64,000 nt of DNA from Xenorhabdus beddingii (GCF_002127545.1 NZ_MUBK01000017.1:35508-99507), one strand, 5' to 3'. Numbered from the stretch's first letter, positions 17,576 through 30,644 are shown. A program made the numbers and translations. The notes: generated by a model not told the origin, from the sequence alone.

Positions 17576-19723
17576 TTAACTGAATAAAGTTAACTGACTG
17601 GAGCTTAGCAAGATCTGTGCTGCGGTAAAATAAGCTGCTACTTTTTCAAGTTTCACCTTTATATCTTTCAAAGATATTTCAGAAAGATCCTTAGACACTT
17701 TTTCGGCATAGAGCGATATACCCGTGACACTGCTATTCATACCAGTTAGGCTAAAGACGTTACCATTAATGGATTCTGCTGCTCCGGTAATACTAAAATT
17801 GTGTCCTGCAATGTTCTGTCTAGAGCCAAGCGTGTTAAAAATAGAAGCAGGGCACACTATTTCCACATTCGTATCGCTTTTTATCGTAATAAGGCTGGGA
17901 CTTGAGATCAGGGTCGGACCGGTAATATTTTGTATCCAGCTTCCCTTAATGGTTGCGTTTAAATTTCCCTTAAGTGAGTAGGTATCTCCGCCGCTGATCT
18001 CAGTATTTCGCCCTTTTTTGATGGTTTCTTGCTGACCCGTTTTGACCGTTAATGTGTCTTTGCCGTCAATGGTCGTGTCATGGTTGGCTCTATAGGTAAA
18101 GTTGGCATCCCCGATCACGGTGTCTTGTTGTTGTTGCCTTATTTCAGTCGTGCGATTTCCATCAATAGTGACTTTTTTATCTTTTTCCACTGAGATATTC
18201 ATGTCACGTTCAGCATGCAGATCGAATAACTCGTTATTTGGCTCATCATCTAAAAAGAGATAATTTGCCTGATCATGCTTACCGCCTTTCGTGTTTGACA
18301 TAATGCCGGCCCGGGTTTCATGCTTGGGCAGCTCCCACGGGGGCATATTCTCATTATTGTAGGTACAGCCGATAACCAAAGGCTTATCCGGGTCGCCATT
18401 GACGAAACTAATAATCACTTCTTCGCCGACACGAGGAATCGATACACTGCCATAGCGCCAGCCAGCCCAATGGGTTGCAACACGTATCCAGCAGGAGCGG
18501 GTATCATCATGTTTATCATCCCTGTCCCAACGGAATTTCACCTTGATCCGACCGTATTTGTCAGTCCATACCTGTTTACCTTTGGGACCGGTGACCACGG
18601 CGGTTTCAAGGCCGGTGACCTTTGGCCACGGTGTCACGGCAGCCGGTTTCCAATGCGTGTTAGCGGGGATCGCTTCAAATTGAACGATATTTCCCTGTTT
18701 ATCCGGCGTGTGGAAAAAATGGTGAGATGCATAAGACGCTTCATAAAGCGCATAGTGTACACCGATGATGAGGTAGTTGCCGTGGTTATCACCTTTGATA
18801 TTATTGGGTAGCGATAGCGTGAAAGTATGGCCTGGCGCCATGCCCAGTACATTGCCTTTTCCATCAATCAGCTCACTTTTTGCCTCAAAGGCCTGTTGAC
18901 GTACCTTGGCATAAAACTGCCCTTGCTCGTGTTCGACATAACGTCCGGGCCAGTTGAATATCTCAGTGTCACTAATGGAACTGGCAGGCGTCTGGGCGGT
19001 GGTAAATAATTTAGCCCTCGGTTTGCGGAAGTTGTAGTCATCAAGACTATAGCTATTGGGAATGGTGACGCTACAGACATTCCAATTATCAATATGTTCT
19101 GGTGAACTTTTTCTCGAATGACAGGCATTGATATATTTAATTTCTTTATAGCCGGGCATGGGCTGATGTGATTGAGGCGAGTCCACCAAAATCAGGGTAT
19201 GGTTTGCCATATCATGTTTGAAATAGTAATAAATTCCCTCATGTTCCATCAGCCGGTGAATAAAGTCGAAGTCAGTTTCATTATGTTTGACGCAATATTC
19301 CCATGTGCGGTATTTTTCGGTTAATTGATTTTCAAAGAGAATGCCGGCTTTACTCAAGACTTCTGCCAGAATATCGGGCACGGTTTTATTTTGCCAAATA
19401 CTGTAACCCATTCTTTGGTTCAACTCCCATAACTTGGGTCTTATGGTCGCGGTATATAAATAGAAATCTTCATCATCTTTGTTGAAGGGAGCATAGGCTA
19501 TTTTTTCTATATAACCACTTAAATATCGTGGGGCTGTTGACTTGTTTTTTATTTCCACAGTCAGAATAGTATTATGGAGAGAGATGGGATCGGATAATTT
19601 CTTTTTACTTAATAACTGAACTTCAAACGCATAAGATTCTGATAACCTTTCTACTCCTACCAGCGATTTGAAATATAAAGATTTTCCGGACAACGAAGAG
19701 TGTGCAATAAACTGTCTTTCCAT
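17576..19723 (-). CDS. vgrG: T6SS spike protein VgrG (TssI)
   Basis: Trimeric spike at the tip of the Hcp tube. The N-terminal part is the gp27-like domain (FHRLMEHEGIYYYFKHD near residue 152), followed by the OB-fold gp5 region (KYGRIKVKFRWDRD near 390, THWAGWRYGSVSIPRVGEEVI near 415). The C-terminal needle is a beta-helix with a run of T/N/D-rich repeats up to residue 715. No appended toxin domain is visible. It is the first gene of the left-going unit, after ~700 bp of non-coding DNA. Length is normal for a non-evolved VgrG. Confidence 0.95.
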   Translation of the reverse strand: MERQFIAHSSLSGKSLYFKSLVGVERLSESYAFEVQLLSKKKLSDPISLHNTILTVEIKNKSTAPRYLSGYIEKIAYAPFNKDDEDFYLYTATIRPKLWELNQRMGYSIWQNKTVPDILAEVLSKAGILFENQLTEKYRTWEYCVKHNETDFDFIHRLMEHEGIYYYFKHDMANHTLILVDSPQSHQPMPGYKEIKYINACHSRKSSPEHIDNWNVCSVTIPNSYSLDDYNFRKPRAKLFTTAQTPASSISDTEIFNWPGRYVEHEQGQFYAKVRQQAFEAKSELIDGKGNVLGMAPGHTFTLSLPNNIKGDNHGNYLIIGVHYALYEASYASHHFFHTPDKQGNIVQFEAIPANTHWKPAAVTPWPKVTGLETAVVTGPKGKQVWTDKYGRIKVKFRWDRDDKHDDTRSCWIRVATHWAGWRYGSVSIPRVGEEVIISFVNGDPDKPLVIGCTYNNENMPPWELPKHETRAGIMSNTKGGKHDQANYLFLDDEPNNELFDLHAERDMNISVEKDKKVTIDGNRTTEIRQQQQDTVIGDANFTYRANHDTTIDGKDTLTVKTGQQETIKKGRNTEISGGDTYSLKGNLNATIKGSWIQNITGPTLISSPSLITIKSDTNVEIVCPASIFNTLGSRQNIAGHNFSITGAAESINGNVFSLTGMNSSVTGISLYAEKVSKDLSEISLKDIKVKLEKVAAYFTAAQILLSSSQLTLFS

Positions 19724-20420
19724 AAAATTTCCTTACTCTTACCTAATAGCTACCGCATATTCCTTGTTATTCAAGGAATAAACAAAAATTTGGCGCAATA
19801 ATGTAGGGTGATGATTTCTCTGATAACCTGATAATAGTTAAGCATAAGGTTTATTATTTGTAATTATTGAGTGCGGTCTTGTTTATGGAATATATAAGTT
19901 TATTTTTATTGTTCAGAAGGGAGGCTACGTATCTATTTATTAAATAAGGTTTTTTAAAGACAGGATCTTTGTTTAAGAATAGTGGTATAAAAAATAGGTG
20001 TATTCAAGCCATTATTTTAGGATTTTAATTTATAACTAATTAATATTTATAATGTTAATTGGTGTGGGTGAAATTGGCGTGGGAAGTTGATCGTTTTGTG
20101 AGATAAATATTTTGAAGCGGATAGACAAAGTTTTTATCCATAAATTATTTTTTCCAAAAAACACTTGGCTTAAATAAAGTGTTAGTTATTTTAATGATTT
20201 GATTATCTTTTCCTGATGTAAGGTATAATTTATGGGTAATGATTATCAGCTCGAAAGTGTGCCGTGTTTGGCAAAACGGGATGAAGCCGGGTGAGTGAGT
20301 GCTGTCAACAAAGATGCTGCTTGAAGTATGATAGGCATATATTGAATTGATTTTGTTGGCCTAATCTCTTTACACCTTTTATTATGTTTATTTCATAAAA
20401 ATCAATTTTAGAATAATACC
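19724..20420. other. Non-coding region between vgrG and murJ
   Basis: About 700 bp without a convincing gene. Most is AT-rich, as expected for promoters of vgrG (left) and murJ (right). Within it, about 20,233-20,340 is more GC-balanced and begins with a partial Fur-like sequence (GGTAATGATTATC), followed by small stems around GCCGTGTTTGGC. It could be an undescribed small RNA or a dispersed repeat, but I see no terminator or recognisable RNA family. Confidence 0.3.
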
Positions 20421-21956
20421 ATGAATTTACTCAAATCACTGGCTGCGGTCAGCTCAATGACGATGTTCTCTCGCGTTCTGGGCTTTATTCGTGATGCCAT
20501 CATTGCCCGTATCTTTGGCGCTGGCGTGGCGACGGATGCTTTTTTCGTTGCTTTCAAACTTCCTAACCTGTTGCGCCGTATTTTTGCTGAGGGGGCTTTT
20601 TCGCAGGCATTTGTGCCTATTCTTGCGGAATATAAGAATCAGCAGGGGGATGAGGCCACCCGCACCTTTATCGCGTATGTATCAGGGATATTGACACTGA
20701 TTTTGGCGATCGTCACGGTGATTGGGATAATTGCCGCGCCTTGGGTCATTTACGTGACTGCACCGGGTTTTACCGATACACCGGATAAATTTGCCTTAAC
20801 CCGTGATCTGCTCAGAATTACTTTTCCCTACATCTTTTTGATCTCTCTGGCTTCTTTGGCGGGCGCGATCCTCAATACGTGGAATCGCTTTTCTGTGCCT
20901 GCTTTCGCGCCAACATTGCTCAATGTCAGTATGATCACCTTTTCGCTGTTTGTGGCGCCCTACTGTAATCCACCCGTGATGGCATTGGGCTGGGCAGTGA
21001 TTGCCGGCGGTATTTTGCAGTTGGTTTATCAACTTCCTCACCTGAAAAAAATCGGTATGCTGGTATTGCCACGGGTTTCTTTCCGTGACAGCGGTGTGTG
21101 GCGGGTTATCCGCCAGATGGGGCCGGCTATTCTGGGGGTTTCAGTCAGCCAAATCTCATTAATCATTAATACCATTTTCGCTTCGTTTCTGGTTTCTGGC
21201 TCCGTTTCGTGGATGTATTACGCTGACCGTTTAATGGAGTTGCCTTCGGGTGTGCTGGGCGTGGCATTGGGAACCATTCTGCTGCCCTCATTGGCAAAAA
21301 GTTTTTCCAGTGGGGATCACGCGGAATACAGAAGGTTAATGGATTGGGGATTGCGCCTGTGTTTTTTATTGGCTTTGCCTTGTGCGGTGGCGTTGGGCAT
21401 TTTGGCGAAACCCTTGACCGTGGCACTCTTTCAATACGGTAATTTTTCTGCCTTTGATGCAGAGATGACTCAACGGGCATTAATCGCTTACTGTTTTGGT
21501 CTGATGGGATTAATTGTGGTTAAAATTCTCGCGCCGGGTTTTTACGCCCGCCAGGATATTAAAACCCCGGTCAGGATTGCGATTGTCACCTTGATCTTAA
21601 CGCAGTTAATGAATCTGGCTTTTATTGGTTCATTGAAACATGCCGGATTAGCACTTTCGATCGGTTTGGCGGCCTGTTTCAATGCCAGTATGCTCTACTG
21701 GCAATTGCGCAAGCGTGAAATTTTCAAGCCACTGGCCGGATGGGGCATCTTCCTGTTGAAACTGGTGGTGGCAATTGCGGTCATGGTTGGCGTATTGCTG
21801 ACGATATTATGGTTTATGCCTGCCTGGGAACAGGGCAATATGGCCTTTCGCATGTTACGGTTGATGGGGGTTGTGATTGCAGGTGCCGGTAGTTATTTTG
21901 CGGCGCTGGCTTTGATGGGATTCAGGCTGAAAGATTTTGCCCAACGGGGATTATAG
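20421..21956 (+). CDS. murJ: Lipid II flippase MurJ
   Basis: Essential inner-membrane flippase that moves lipid II to the periplasmic side for peptidoglycan synthesis. The 511-aa length, about 14 hydrophobic segments and the N-terminal [19 protein letters not shown] motif (with conserved Arg and Asp) are standard for MurJ. The stretch [20 protein letters not shown] is the other family signature. It faces argS, which is convergent. In E. coli its downstream neighbour is flgN; here it is argS. Confidence 0.97.
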   Translation: MNLLKSLAAVSSMTMFSRVLGFIRDAIIARIFGAGVATDAFFVAFKLPNLLRRIFAEGAFSQAFVPILAEYKNQQGDEATRTFIAYVSGILTLILAIVTVIGIIAAPWVIYVTAPGFTDTPDKFALTRDLLRITFPYIFLISLASLAGAILNTWNRFSVPAFAPTLLNVSMITFSLFVAPYCNPPVMALGWAVIAGGILQLVYQLPHLKKIGMLVLPRVSFRDSGVWRVIRQMGPAILGVSVSQISLIINTIFASFLVSGSVSWMYYADRLMELPSGVLGVALGTILLPSLAKSFSSGDHAEYRRLMDWGLRLCFLLALPCAVALGILAKPLTVALFQYGNFSAFDAEMTQRALIAYCFGLMGLIVVKILAPGFYARQDIKTPVRIAIVTLILTQLMNLAFIGSLKHAGLALSIGLAACFNASMLYWQLRKREIFKPLAGWGIFLLKLVVAIAVMVGVLLTILWFMPAWEQGNMAFRMLRLMGVVIAGAGSYFAALALMGFRLKDFAQRGL

Positions 21957-22040
21957 TGAGTGGTATTTAAAAAATAAGGGTGTTTGAAAAAAACATAGGT
22001 ATTTAAAAAAAAGGTATTTGAAAAAATATCGTAAGTAGAA

Positions 22041-22075
22041 AAAACTGGCATGATTAAATCAAATCATGCCAGTTT
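22041..22075 (-). terminator. Intrinsic terminator of argS
   Basis: A 14-bp perfect stem (22042-22055 with 22062-22075) with a 6-nt loop. On the minus strand, where argS is read, the stem is followed by a run of five U. It lies just past the argS stop codon and also sits downstream of murJ, so it may act in both directions. Confidence 0.8.
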
Positions 22076-22087
22076 GGAACCGGATAA

Positions 22088-23818
22088 TTACATCCGTTCT
22101 ACGGTTTGGATACCCAAAGTATCAAGACCTTGCTGCAAGGTTTTCGCTGTCAGCAGGGCCAATTTCAGACGGCTTTGGCGCAGTTCTTCGCTGTCGGCAT
22201 TCAGGATTGGGCAATGTTCGTAGAAACCAGAGAACAGGCCAGCCAGATCGTACAGATAAGCGCACATCACATGAGGAGTGCCTTCGCGGGCAACGGTTGT
22301 GATGGTCTCTTCAAATTGCAACAAGCGGGTCGCCAGCGCCTGTTCGCGTTCTTCATTCAGAAGAACGGGATGTATCAGGCTGCTTTCATCCATTTCTGCG
22401 CGTTTGAAGATGGAGTTTACGCGGGTATAAGCATACTGCATATAAGGTGCGGTGTTACCCTCAAAGGCGAGCATGTTATCCCAGTCAAAAACATAGTCGG
22501 TAGTCCGGCTTTTCGAAAGATCGGCATATTTCACCGCACCAATCCCAACCGCGTTGACGATTTTTTTCAGTTCGTCTTCTGGCATATCCGGGTTTTTCCC
22601 ACGGATCAGAGCGTCGGCACGTTCAATGGCTTCATCCAACAAATCAGACAGCCTGACTGTCCCTCCCGCACGGGTTTTGAATGGCTTGCCATCCTTGCCC
22701 AGCATCATGCCGAACATATGGTGTTCAAGTGACATGGATTCAGGGATATAACCCGCTTTGCGGACAATTGACCACGCCTGCATCAAGTGTTGATGTTGAC
22801 GTGAATCAATGTAGTAGAGCACACGGTCGGCATGCAGAACTTCATGGCGATATTTGGCACAGGCAATATCCGTGGTGGTATAAAGGTAACCACCATCTTT
22901 TTTCTGGATGATAACCCCCATCGGTTCGCCATCTTTGTTCTTGTACTCATCAAGGTAAACCACGGTAGCGCCATCACTCTCAACGGCCAGCCCGCGCTGT
23001 TTCAGATCGGCAACAACGCCCGGCAGCATGTCGTTATACAGGCTTTCACCCATCACATCTTTTTCTGTCAGGGTGACGTTCAGGCGGTTATAGGTTTCCT
23101 GATTTTGTGACATGGTGATATCCACCAGTTTGCGCCACATTGCCCGGCAATATTCATCGCCACCTTGCAGTTTTACGACGTAATTGCGGGCACGAACGGC
23201 AAAATCTTCATCTTCATCGTAAGTTTTTTTCGCTTCACGATAGAATGCTTCTAAATCTGCCAGCGCCATTTCATCCGCATTTTCATTCTGGACTTTTTCC
23301 AGATAGGCAATCAGCATGCCGAATTGGGTTCCCCAGTCACCCAGATGGTTGGCCCGGATTACGTTGTGCCCCAAAAATTCCAGGGTACGTGCTGCGGCAT
23401 CGCCAATGATGGTGGAGCGGATATGACCAATGTGCATCTGCTTGGCAACGTTGGGGGCGGAATAGTCGATAACAATGGTTTGCGGCTCAACGGGGGTGAC
23501 ACCCAGTTTCTTGTCTTTCAGCACTGTTTCGATATTGGCTGCAACCCAGGCTTTATCCAGAAAAATATTGATAAAACCCGGCCCTGCGATTTCGATTTTG
23601 CTGGCAATTCCTTGCAGATCCAGCAAACTGACGACTTTTTCTGCCAATTGTCGGGGAGGCATGCCCACTTTTTTAGCTGCCGCCATGACGCCATTTGCCT
23701 GATAGTCACCAAACTGGGCTTTTGCAGATTGACGAACGTGAGCTTCACTGTCGGCTGGAGCACCCGCCGCAATCAGCGACTGGCTGATTTTTTCTGAAAG
23801 AATGGCCTGAATATTCAC
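22088..23818 (-). CDS. argS: Arginyl-tRNA synthetase
   Basis: Class I aminoacyl-tRNA synthetase that charges tRNA-Arg. It has 576 aa with the ArgS N-terminal additional domain, the ATP-site HIGH motif (MHIGHIRST near residue 130), and DALRG-type C-terminal anticodon-binding helices. The length and the start ([11 protein letters not shown]) are as in E. coli. It is divergent from yecM and ends at a strong terminator; single-gene transcription is likely. Confidence 0.97.
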   Translation of the reverse strand: MNIQAILSEKISQSLIAAGAPADSEAHVRQSAKAQFGDYQANGVMAAAKKVGMPPRQLAEKVVSLLDLQGIASKIEIAGPGFINIFLDKAWVAANIETVLKDKKLGVTPVEPQTIVIDYSAPNVAKQMHIGHIRSTIIGDAAARTLEFLGHNVIRANHLGDWGTQFGMLIAYLEKVQNENADEMALADLEAFYREAKKTYDEDEDFAVRARNYVVKLQGGDEYCRAMWRKLVDITMSQNQETYNRLNVTLTEKDVMGESLYNDMLPGVVADLKQRGLAVESDGATVVYLDEYKNKDGEPMGVIIQKKDGGYLYTTTDIACAKYRHEVLHADRVLYYIDSRQHQHLMQAWSIVRKAGYIPESMSLEHHMFGMMLGKDGKPFKTRAGGTVRLSDLLDEAIERADALIRGKNPDMPEDELKKIVNAVGIGAVKYADLSKSRTTDYVFDWDNMLAFEGNTAPYMQYAYTRVNSIFKRAEMDESSLIHPVLLNEEREQALATRLLQFEETITTVAREGTPHVMCAYLYDLAGLFSGFYEHCPILNADSEELRQSRLKLALLTAKTLQQGLDTLGIQTVERM

Positions 23819-24071
23819 CGTGTTACCTTAAGTTACGCACAAAAGTTCCTGCATTTGAATTATGCAAATACTTTCAAGCGTGTGGATTATGAGAAAATAA
23901 CGGGTTTTATATCATATTCAGCATCCTGCATGCTACCATCCGCCGCCGCTGCGGGTATGACTTTTTATTTTCAGCTTGTCTTTCAGGCGATCCCCCGCTA
24001 TTTCGATGGCAATCAGCCGTGTTTTCCCTCTCGGCCGGAAACCATTTTGACGATTTTTTGATGGGTATAAG

Positions 24072-24626
24072 ATGACACATTTTTCAACGATTTCTGAATT
24101 GCAGGATCTGGTCGCTGATTTAAGCGCGTTTGAACAAAAATTAAGGCAGTTCAGCCAGCGTCTTGGTTTACATTTGGTCCAATATCCGGCCGATCATATT
24201 TCTTTGCGTTGCAATGACCCTTCGATGGCGGATCGCTGGCGCCAAGGTTTTCTGCAATGTGGTTCGCTGATGTCTGAAAATATCATTAATGGCCGCCCAA
24301 TTTGTTTGTTTGATTTGGCACAGCCAATCACCTTACTTGGATGGCAAATTGAGTGTGTGGAGCTACCGTATCCGGGGAATAAACACTATGTTCATCAGGG
24401 GTGGGAGCATGTTGAACTTGTTCTGCCGGTCAAGCCGGAGCAACTTATGAATGAGGCCCATCAGTTGCTGCCTCATCCGCTGCCTGACGGTTTTCGGATC
24501 AAAGAGAGCTACCCCAGAGGCGATAAAGAAAGGTTACCCAATCCCACATTAGCGGTGACAGATGGTGAAATTACGATGAAATTTCATCCTTTTTCTCTTA
24601 AACAAATTATCAAAAGTGAGGTCTAG
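24072..24626 (+). CDS. yecM: VOC-superfamily protein YecM
   Basis: A 184-aa member of the YecM family within the vicinal oxygen chelate fold. The conserved pieces ADHISLRCNDPSMADRW and YPGNKHYVHQGWEHVELVLP are present; the His and Glu residues of the latter lie where VOC proteins bind metal. The biochemical role is unknown. It keeps the E. coli order argS-yecM-cutC, with argS divergent. Confidence 0.92.
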   Translation: MTHFSTISELQDLVADLSAFEQKLRQFSQRLGLHLVQYPADHISLRCNDPSMADRWRQGFLQCGSLMSENIINGRPICLFDLAQPITLLGWQIECVELPYPGNKHYVHQGWEHVELVLPVKPEQLMNEAHQLLPHPLPDGFRIKESYPRGDKERLPNPTLAVTDGEITMKFHPFSLKQIIKSEV

Positions 24627-24805
24627 TCGGCAAAAATGACTTTTTTCTCCTGCGAATTCAGCAAAAAATTCTAACCTTGTGATTTCCAACAAGCCGTTAG
24701 AGAAAATTAATTGTCATAGTTAATAGATTCACTAATGAAATATTTGGGGGAAATATTAAGTGAGTTATTGGGTTTATTGGCACATTGATATCCGAGGGGC
24801 TTTGG

Positions 24806-25558
24806 ATGATGAAGCTGGAAATTTGTTGTTATAGCATAAGTTGTGCATTAATTGCACAAAAAGCCGGCGCTGATCGGATTGAATTGAGCGCCAGCCCATC
24901 GGAAGGTGGTGTAACGCCCAGTTTTGGGGCGTTGCAGCAAGCATTACAGCAGATAGCGATTCCCGTTCATCCCATTGTGCGGCCAAGGGGAGGCGATTTC
25001 TGCTACAGCAACATGGATTTTGACGTCATGAAAAATGATGTTGCCCTTATGCGTGATCTGGGATTTCCCGGGGTTGTCTTTGGGGTTTTGAACGAGGAAG
25101 GCCATATCGATATGCTTCGCATGAGGCAATTGATGTCATTGTCAGGGAGAATGGCCGTGACTTTTCATCGCGCCTTTGATATGTGTTTTAATCCGCATGT
25201 TGCGTTGCAACAACTGACTGAACTCGGGGTACAGCGCATTTTAACTTCAGGCCAGCAGCAAAATGCGGAAATGGGCTTACCCCTGCTAAAAGAGTTGGTT
25301 CGAGCCAGCCAGGGACCCATTATTATGCCGGGGGCGGGTGTCAGGATGAGCAACATCAGCAAGTTTCTGGAAATTGGCGCGACGGAAATTCATAGTTCAG
25401 CCGGTAGGGTGGTGCCTTCTTCCATGAAATATCGTAAGGCTGGGGTGACGATGGGTTCGGACGATCGCGATGTAGATGAATATTCCCACTACAGTGTTGA
25501 TGGTCAGTTAGTCGAATCGATGAAGGGAATGATTGGCCTGATCAACCGGAAACAGTAA
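24806..25558 (+). CDS. cutC: Copper homeostasis protein CutC
   Basis: TIM-barrel protein of the CutC family, linked to copper tolerance in E. coli although the mechanism is not settled. Conserved motifs: LEICCYS at the start, [14 protein letters not shown] near residue 60, [10 protein letters not shown] near 120, and HSSAGR near 203. The start is placed at the ATG at 24806, with GAGGGG 6 nt upstream; a TTG 21 nt upstream is open but not supported by the family. The usual length (~250 aa). The downstream 25,574-25,608 segment has a weak hairpin that may end transcription. Confidence 0.93.
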   Translation: MMKLEICCYSISCALIAQKAGADRIELSASPSEGGVTPSFGALQQALQQIAIPVHPIVRPRGGDFCYSNMDFDVMKNDVALMRDLGFPGVVFGVLNEEGHIDMLRMRQLMSLSGRMAVTFHRAFDMCFNPHVALQQLTELGVQRILTSGQQQNAEMGLPLLKELVRASQGPIIMPGAGVRMSNISKFLEIGATEIHSSAGRVVPSSMKYRKAGVTMGSDDRDVDEYSHYSVDGQLVESMKGMIGLINRKQ

Positions 25559-25639
25559 AATATTAATGATTGAGGGTGTGAACTGTCAAAACAGGCAGTC
25601 CACACACCAAGGTTATCCTGATACGCCGTAAAAACCCTG

Positions 25640-25788
25640 TTATCCAATCAGCGCTTTTGCTTTAGCGCTTATATCTTCCAGTTCTGAAGAATTAACATGG
25701 CCTTTCTTTGTCACTTTTCTGGCTCGCCAATCAACGCATGTTACTTGGTCAGCTAAGGCGACACTGTCTTTAAAGCGGGGGGAGGATG

Positions 25789-25792
<4 letters not shown>
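25640..25792 (-). pseudogene. C-terminal remnant of a MazF-like mRNA interferase
   Basis: A 50-codon frame overlapping the cmoB stop by ATGA. After a few unrelated residues it reads FKDSVALADQVTCVDWRARKV..., which matches the C-terminal half of E. coli MazF (VALADQVKSIAWRARGATKKG). MazF is about 111 aa, so the N-terminal half with its active-site loop is missing and no mazE is present. It sits downstream of cmoB on the same strand, where E. coli has torZ-yecT. It is probably a dead toxin-antitoxin relic; a short expressed peptide cannot be ruled out. Confidence 0.75.
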
Positions 25793-27614
<1,822 letters not shown>

Positions 27615-27726
27615 TCACAGAAAGGAAAAATCAATCGGGATCCTCAGGCGGCGACGGCAAAATGTGGCTACCGTCGCGCGGCGATTTGGGGGTATTTATG
27701 GCGGGCTGTTGGTGTATAAAGAGAAA

Positions 27727-28125
27727 TTATATATAGAGAGAAAAAATTTGCTCCCAAGGCAAATAGTAAATATTAGTCATGATCATGATTAACATTGAGA
27801 TATAGGTTGCCGCCATTCCCATACGCCGCCACTGTATCTCGCGATGACGCAGGCCAAAGTAGTGCAGCAACCTACCGGAAAGTAACACCAACCCACATAT
27901 ATGCAGCATCCAGACGGCGGCGCCATTCATCTCCATGACAATCAATAACAGCATAGAAATGGGAATATATTCAACCGCGTTACCATGAACCCGAATGGCG
28001 GTTTGTAATTCGTAAAAACCGCCATCGCCATAGGCTACCTGATATTGCGTTCTCAATTTGACGACATCCAGAGACAGCTTAATCAATAATAGTGCGCCCA
28101 ATACGATATAAAGCGAGCTAACCAT
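27727..28125 (-). CDS. yecN: MAPEG-family membrane protein YecN
   Basis: Small four-helix inner-membrane protein of the MAPEG family, of unknown function in bacteria. The sequence follows E. coli YecN closely (LRTQYQVAYGDGG, then AIRVHGNAVEYIPI, then HICGLVLLSGRLLHYFG). The ATG at 28125 is preferred over the one four codons upstream because GGAG lies 6 nt before it and it matches the E. coli start (MVS). It is transcribed toward cmoA. E. coli yecD and yecE, which lie next to it there, are absent. Confidence 0.9.
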   Translation of the reverse strand: MVSSLYIVLGALLLIKLSLDVVKLRTQYQVAYGDGGFYELQTAIRVHGNAVEYIPISMLLLIVMEMNGAAVWMLHICGLVLLSGRLLHYFGLRHREIQWRRMGMAATYISMLIMIMTNIYYLPWEQIFSLYI

Positions 28126-28137
28126 TTTTAACTCCAT

Positions 28138-28169
28138 TGCCTAACCCAAAAAATGCCTAACCCAAAAAA
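28138..28169. repeat. 16-bp tandem duplication upstream of yecN
   Basis: TGCCTAACCCAAAAAA occurs twice in direct succession (28138-28153, 28154-28169), directly before the yecN coding start. It is part of the same family of short tandem duplications seen elsewhere in the window. Confidence 0.75.
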
Positions 28170-28292
28170 ACGGCCGAATGATGATAAACTTCAAAAAGCA
28201 AACTGTCGCTATAAATCATAGTATTTAATAATAAATCCTGTGAATGTTATCGGATAACAAAAAATTGTCTTGATAAGAACGGGGTTATGGCC

Positions 28293-28321
28293 TTATCTCT
28301 GGTTAGAATTTCCAGTATAAT
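28293..28321 (+). promoter_or_regulatory. Likely sigma-70 promoter of aspS
   Basis: A consensus -10 (TATAAT, 28316-28321) with a weaker -35 (TTATCT, 28293-28298) at 17-bp spacing, about 90 bp upstream of aspS. No competing pair of equal quality is visible in the gap. It would drive aspS-nudB-yebC. Read by eye only. Confidence 0.5.
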
Positions 28322-28409
28322 GGCTATCTTTTTTGACAATTCTTCTAAAAAGAACAATGCCAAAATTTCCGCAGCAGAAAGCATAACGAGCTGAGTAAAA
28401 GGATATTGT

Positions 28410-30179
28410 ATGCGTACTAATTATTGTGGGCTGTTGAGCCTAGCCCATGAAGGCCAAAAAGTGACTCTTTGTGGATGGGTAAACCGTCGTCGTGATTTGG
28501 GTGGTCTGATATTTATTGATATGCGAGATCGCGAAGGTATCGTTCAGGTATTCTTTGATCCAGATCAGAAAGAGGCATTTGCTCAGGCTTCTGAACTGCG
28601 TAATGAATTCTGTGTCCAAATTACGGGGACAGTACGTGCACGTCCTGAAAGCCAAATCAATAAAGAGATGGCGACTGGCGAAGTTGAAGTTTTTGCAGAC
28701 AGCCTGATGATTTTTAATCGTTCAGAGCCATTGCCGCTGGACAGCAATCAGAACAATAGCGAAGAGCAGCGTTTGAAATATCGCTATCTTGATTTGCGTC
28801 GCCCTGAAATGTCACAGCGCCTGAAAGCGCGTGCAAAAATCACCAGTTTTGTTCGCCGTTTTATGGATGATGCCGGTTTCCTTGATGTGGAAACCCCGAT
28901 GCTGACCAAGGCAACACCAGAAGGTGCGCGTGACTACCTGGTGCCGAGCCGTGTCCATAAAGGCGAGTTTTATGCACTGCCGCAGTCTCCACAGCTTTTC
29001 AAACAATTGCTGATGATGTCCGGTTTCGACCGTTATTACCAGATTGTGAAATGCTTCCGTGATGAAGACTTGCGTGCCGACCGCCAACCTGAATTCACCC
29101 AGATCGACGTTGAAACTTCATTTATGAGCGCCGAACAAGTCCGCGAAATCATGGAAAAAATGATCCGTGAGCTGTGGCTTGATGTGCGGGGAGTTGATTT
29201 AGGTCATTTCCCCATCATGACATTCGAAGAAGCCATGCGTCGCTTTGGTTCAGATAAACCCGACCTGCGTAACCCGCTGGAGCTGGTGGATGTTGCTGAT
29301 CTGGTCAAGGACGTGGCGTTTTCCGTTTTTGCCGAACCTGCAAACCATCCCAAAGGCCGTGTCGCTGCCCTCTGTGTCCCGGGTGGCGCCGAATTGAGCC
29401 GCAAACAAATTGATGAATACGGTAAATTTGTTGGCATCTATGGTGCGAAAGGGCTGGCATGGATGAAAGTGAACAACCGTGCGGCGGGCTTGGAAGGGGT
29501 ACAAAGCCCGATAGCTAAATTCCTGTCAGCAGGGGTGGTTGAAGGTTTACTTTCCCGCACCCATGCGCAGGATGGTGATATTCTGTTCTTCGGTGCTGAC
29601 AAGAAAAGTGTGGTCACTGATGCCCTGGGTGCACTGCGCCTGAAACTGGGCCGCGATTTGAACATCACGGATCTGGCGAGCTGGAAACCGCTTTGGGTTG
29701 TTGACTTTCCCATGTTTGAAGACAATGGCGATGGTGGCTTAACTGCCATGCACCATCCATTTACTTCTCCATGTGATATGTCAGCGGCTGAATTGGAAAG
29801 CAACCCGGAATCCGCTATCGCCAATGCCTATGACATGGTTATCAATGGCTATGAAGTGGGCGGTGGTTCTGTCCGTATCCACCGTAATGACATGCAGCAG
29901 TCTGTCTTCCGCATTCTGGGTATCAATGAACAGGAACAGCAGGAAAAATTCGGCTTCTTGCTGAATGCGTTGAAATACGGAACACCGCCACATGCGGGTC
30001 TGGCCTTTGGTTTGGATCGCCTCGTCATGTTGTTGACGGATACTGATAATATTCGCGATGTGATCGCGTTCCCGAAAACAACGGCGGCGGCATGTTTAAT
30101 GACCGATGCACCAAGTCCGGCAAATCTGGCATCACTGGAAGAACTGGCCATTTCAGTTGTTAAAAAAGAGAGCGAATAA
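28410..30179 (+). CDS. aspS: Aspartyl-tRNA synthetase
   Basis: Class IIb synthetase for tRNA-Asp. It has the N-terminal OB-fold ([23 protein letters not shown]), class II motif 2 ([17 protein letters not shown]), motif 3 ([12 protein letters not shown]) and the bacterial GAD insertion. Normal length of 589 aa. The stop codon overlaps the nudB start by one base, so nudB is translationally coupled. Confidence 0.98.
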   Translation: MRTNYCGLLSLAHEGQKVTLCGWVNRRRDLGGLIFIDMRDREGIVQVFFDPDQKEAFAQASELRNEFCVQITGTVRARPESQINKEMATGEVEVFADSLMIFNRSEPLPLDSNQNNSEEQRLKYRYLDLRRPEMSQRLKARAKITSFVRRFMDDAGFLDVETPMLTKATPEGARDYLVPSRVHKGEFYALPQSPQLFKQLLMMSGFDRYYQIVKCFRDEDLRADRQPEFTQIDVETSFMSAEQVREIMEKMIRELWLDVRGVDLGHFPIMTFEEAMRRFGSDKPDLRNPLELVDVADLVKDVAFSVFAEPANHPKGRVAALCVPGGAELSRKQIDEYGKFVGIYGAKGLAWMKVNNRAAGLEGVQSPIAKFLSAGVVEGLLSRTHAQDGDILFFGADKKSVVTDALGALRLKLGRDLNITDLASWKPLWVVDFPMFEDNGDGGLTAMHHPFTSPCDMSAAELESNPESAIANAYDMVINGYEVGGGSVRIHRNDMQQSVFRILGINEQEQQEKFGFLLNALKYGTPPHAGLAFGLDRLVMLLTDTDNIRDVIAFPKTTAAACLMTDAPSPANLASLEELAISVVKKESE

Positions 30180-30613
30180 TGGCTTATAAGCGCCCTGAAT
30201 CTGTGCTGGTCATGATTTATGCCTTTAACAGCAAAAGGGTGCTGATGTTACAGAGACGGGATGACCCTGAATTTTGGCAATCTGTAACAGGTAGCCTCGA
30301 AGAGGGTGAAAAACCGAGGGAAGCGGCGTTGCGTGAAGTGCAGGAAGAGATAGGCATTGATATTATCACTGAAAATCTTGAACTGATGGATTGCCAACGC
30401 TGTCTTTATTATGAGATTTTTTCCCACCTACGACATCGATATGCCCCGGGGGTGACGCGAAATAAAGAACATTGGTTCTCTCTGGCGTTGCCTGAGGAGC
30501 GAGCGATTTTGCTGACTGAACATCTGGCTTATCAATGGTTGGCGGCTGAAGAAGCGGCTAAGTTGACGAAGTCATGGAGTAATCGGCAAGCAATTGAAGA
30601 ATTTGTAATCTAA
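30179..30613 (+). CDS. nudB: Dihydroneopterin triphosphate pyrophosphatase NudB
   Basis: Nudix hydrolase that removes pyrophosphate from dihydroneopterin triphosphate, an early step of folate synthesis. The Nudix box GX5EX7REUXEEXGU is complete ([20 protein letters not shown] and IG, near residues 39-60). 144 aa, close to the E. coli size. Lies between aspS (1-nt overlap) and yebC (31-bp gap), as in E. coli. Confidence 0.95.
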   Translation: MAYKRPESVLVMIYAFNSKRVLMLQRRDDPEFWQSVTGSLEEGEKPREAALREVQEEIGIDIITENLELMDCQRCLYYEIFSHLRHRYAPGVTRNKEHWFSLALPEERAILLTEHLAYQWLAAEEAAKLTKSWSNRQAIEEFVI

Positions 30614-30644
30614 GTCTACAAGACGTTTTATCGGAGATATTTTC

